NCBI RefSeq assembly: GCF_005048225.1
Contig: NZ_SUNI01000005.1
Span: 1-64,000 of the forward strand
Source of the DNA: Paracoccus gahaiensis
GTDB taxonomy: Bacteria > Pseudomonadota > Alphaproteobacteria > Rhodobacterales > Rhodobacteraceae
Direction: 5' to 3'
Length of the DNA: 64,000 bases
Positions 62,319 through 64,000 of this stretch are shown one piece after another; position 1 is the stretch's first letter, and each line of letters starts with the position of its first letter. Position numbers and translations under genes: made by a program. The notes under the pieces are model-generated. The model saw nothing but the letters and a program-made list of their open reading frames with translations. It was not told the origin of the DNA and searched no databases.

Positions 62319-63683
62319 ATGACCGCCCACCCGACCGATCCGTTCCGCCTCAAGCATCTGGCCGAGGCTCTGGTCGAGGCCGCCCGCAAGGCCGGGGCGG
62401 ATCAGGCGGATGCGCTGGCGGTCGATGGCCGGGCCATCGGCATCGACGTGCGGGCCGGCGGTCTGGAGCAGGCCGAGCGGTCCGAAGGGATCGAGATCGG
62501 GCTGCGCGTGCTGACCGGCGGGCGGCAGGCGACGGTGTCCTCGTCCGATCACGGCGACGAGGCCATCGCGCAGATGGCCGCGCGCGCCGTCGCCATGGCC
62601 CGCGAGGCGCCCGTCGACGACGATCTGGGGCTGGCCGATCCGGGGCAGCTGACCGCGCGCCGCGATGCCCGCCATCTGGACATCGCCGACGAGGGCGCCG
62701 AGCCCGACCCCGCCCATCTTCAGGACATGGCCCTGCGCGCCGAGGCCGCCGCCCTGTCGGCCCAGGGCATTGCCCAGGTCGAGGCCGCCCAGGCCAGCTA
62801 CAGCCACCGCCGCATGTGGCTGGCGGCCTCGAACGGGTTCTCGGGCGGCTATGCCCGGACCGGCCATGCGTTGGCGGTCATGGCCATCACCGGCGAGGGG
62901 CTGGGCATGGAGCGCGACTATGCGAGCGAGTCCCGCGTCTATGCCGCCGACCTGCCCAGCCCGGAACAGATCGGAGCGCTGGCCGCCGAACGCACCCTGG
63001 AACGCGCGGGTGCCCGCAGGCCGCCGACCGGGGCCTTCCCGATCCTCTTCGACCGCCGCGTGTCGGCCTCGCTGATCGGGCATCTGCTGTCGGCGGTGAA
63101 CGGCGCCGCCGTCGCGCGCGGGGCCAGCTGGCTGCGCCGCGACCTGGGCGAGGCCGTGCTGCCCCCCGGCATGGACCTGACCGAGGACCCGCTGCGCCCG
63201 CGCTATCCCTCGTCGCGCCCCTTCGATGCCGAAGGGCTGGAGACGGGCGTCCGCAAGATCGTGGCGGATGGCGTGCTGCAGGGCTGGACACTGGATCTGG
63301 CCACCGGGCGCAAGCTGGGCATGGCCAGCACGGCGGCAGCAGTGCGCGGGACGGCCTCGGCCCCGGCGCCGGGCCACAGCAATGTCATCCTGACGCCGGG
63401 CCGCGTCAGCCGGCAGGATCTGATCGCGCAGATGGGGCGCGGGCTGGTCGTGACCTCGATGCTGGGCGCGTCCATCAACGGCACCACGGGGGATTACTCA
63501 CGCGGCGCCGCCGGGTTCTGGATCGAGAACGGCCAGATCGCCTGGCCGGTCAACGAATGCACCATCGCGGGCAACCTGCGCGAGATGCTGATGACGCTGG
63601 TCGCCGCCGACGATGCCCTGCCCTGGCGCGCGAACGAGGTGCCCAGCCTGCTGGTCGGGGGCATGACCGTTGCCGGCGCTTGA
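62319..63683 (+). CDS. pmbA: TldD/PmbA-family metalloprotease subunit PmbA (TldE)
   Basis: A 454-aa member of the TldD/PmbA family, which as a heterodimer with TldD degrades unfolded peptides and matures microcin- or CcdA-like targets. It lacks the HExxxH site carried by TldD, as expected of the PmbA partner. SYSHRRMWLAASNGFSGGY, ILTPGRVSRQDLI, and TTGDYSRGAAGFWIENGQ are family stretches. tldD is not in the window. The following cysQ-like gene overlaps its end by 14 bp. Confidence 0.93.
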   Translation: MTAHPTDPFRLKHLAEALVEAARKAGADQADALAVDGRAIGIDVRAGGLEQAERSEGIEIGLRVLTGGRQATVSSSDHGDEAIAQMAARAVAMAREAPVDDDLGLADPGQLTARRDARHLDIADEGAEPDPAHLQDMALRAEAAALSAQGIAQVEAAQASYSHRRMWLAASNGFSGGYARTGHALAVMAITGEGLGMERDYASESRVYAADLPSPEQIGALAAERTLERAGARRPPTGAFPILFDRRVSASLIGHLLSAVNGAAVARGASWLRRDLGEAVLPPGMDLTEDPLRPRYPSSRPFDAEGLETGVRKIVADGVLQGWTLDLATGRKLGMASTAAAVRGTASAPAPGHSNVILTPGRVSRQDLIAQMGRGLVVTSMLGASINGTTGDYSRGAAGFWIENGQIAWPVNECTIAGNLREMLMTLVAADDALPWRANEVPSLLVGGMTVAGA

Positions 63684-64000
63684 GGACGACCTGACCCTGC
63701 TGGCCGAGGCCGCCCGCGATGCCGGGCGGATCGCCCTGCGCTATTGGCGGCGCGATCCCCGGGCCTGGGACAAGGGCGGCGATGCCGGGCCAGTGACCGA
63801 GGCCGATCTGGCCGTCAACGACGCGCTGGAGGCCCGGCTGATGGGCGCGCGCGCCGATTACGGCTGGCTGTCCGAGGAAAGCGAGGCCGATCCGGCGCGG
63901 CTGGATGCGCGACGCTGCTTCATCATCGATCCCATCGACGGCACCCGCGCCTTCATCGACGGGCAGGAGGGGTTCTCCCATTCGCTGGCCGTGGCCGAGG
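63670..64000 (+). CDS. Inositol-monophosphatase-family phosphatase (CysQ-like), 3'-truncated by window edge
   Basis: The first 110 residues of a lithium-sensitive phosphatase. DAGPVTEADLAVND and WLSEESEADP hold metal-binding Asp and Glu residues, and CFIIDPIDGTRAFIDG is the family signature. The DPIDGTRAFI form is frequent in 3'(2'),5'-bisphosphate nucleotidases (CysQ) that clear PAP from sulphate use, but histidinol or inositol phosphatases remain possible. The start is probably the TTG at 63670, inside the end of pmbA; no ATG fits better. The gene runs off the right edge. Confidence 0.85.
   Translation, partial: MPALEDDLTLLAEAARDAGRIALRYWRRDPRAWDKGGDAGPVTEADLAVNDALEARLMGARADYGWLSEESEADPARLDARRCFIIDPIDGTRAFIDGQEGFSHSLAVAE

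Overview
The window looks like chromosome of a Rhodobacteraceae/Paracoccaceae alphaproteobacterium, most likely Paracoccus or a close relative. The evidence is the very GC-rich codon use to the right of about 8.7 kb, the regB / senC-regA-hvrA-type redox regulon in its Rhodobacter arrangement, the tsaE(-amgK)-murU-addB-addA-trxA cluster, and the fxsA-secB / Tim44-Smr / hslVU group. Gene identities come from reading the translations; no database search was possible.

Region 1 (about 1-8,640) is accessory DNA. It holds the 3' end of an IS3-family element cut by the window edge, a complete IS1182-family element with perfect 15-bp terminal inverted repeats, and a DinB-family gene. These are followed by an AT-rich 487-aa protein of unknown function, a DUF4041/GIY-YIG (Mug113-type) protein, a small exported protein and a small cytoplasmic protein. 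The genes are separated by long non-coding gaps with degenerate copies of a short CATTCGCTGC-type repeat. The region stops at the 3' end of a tRNA-Pro(CGG) gene, a classic island attachment site.

Region 2 (8.7-31.9 kb) is housekeeping DNA: an EamA transporter and leuB; an MFS transporter with two glycosyltransferases; asd, a beta-carbonic anhydrase, leucyl aminopeptidase and an NlpC/P60 hydrolase. Next come rbfA, a phosphodiester-glycosidase-like protein and truB on the minus strand, then dapB. A cell-wall recycling and DNA-repair operon follows, with a TsaE-AmgK fusion, murU, addB and addA, and then trxA.

Region 3 (31.9-43.2 kb) holds a capsule-type glycosyltransferase, hslVU behind a heat-shock-like promoter, a 59-aa PLD-N membrane protein, Smr and Tim44-like proteins, fxsA, secB and an HD hydrolase. 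It ends with the redox control locus: H-NS/HvrA-like, RegA and SenC on the minus strand, divergent from RegB, followed by a PAS protein without a kinase domain.

Region 4 (43.2-64.0 kb) holds tamA-tamB, a sugar (probably glucose) ABC operon ending in glucokinase, and a divergent two-component system that probably controls it. It also holds a polar amino acid ABC operon, a crotonase-fold protein lacking the usual catalytic Glu, a DUF2125 protein, pmbA and the start of a cysQ-like gene. Within the core, genes are tightly packed, often with 1-14 bp overlaps, and several rely on TTG or GTG starts.
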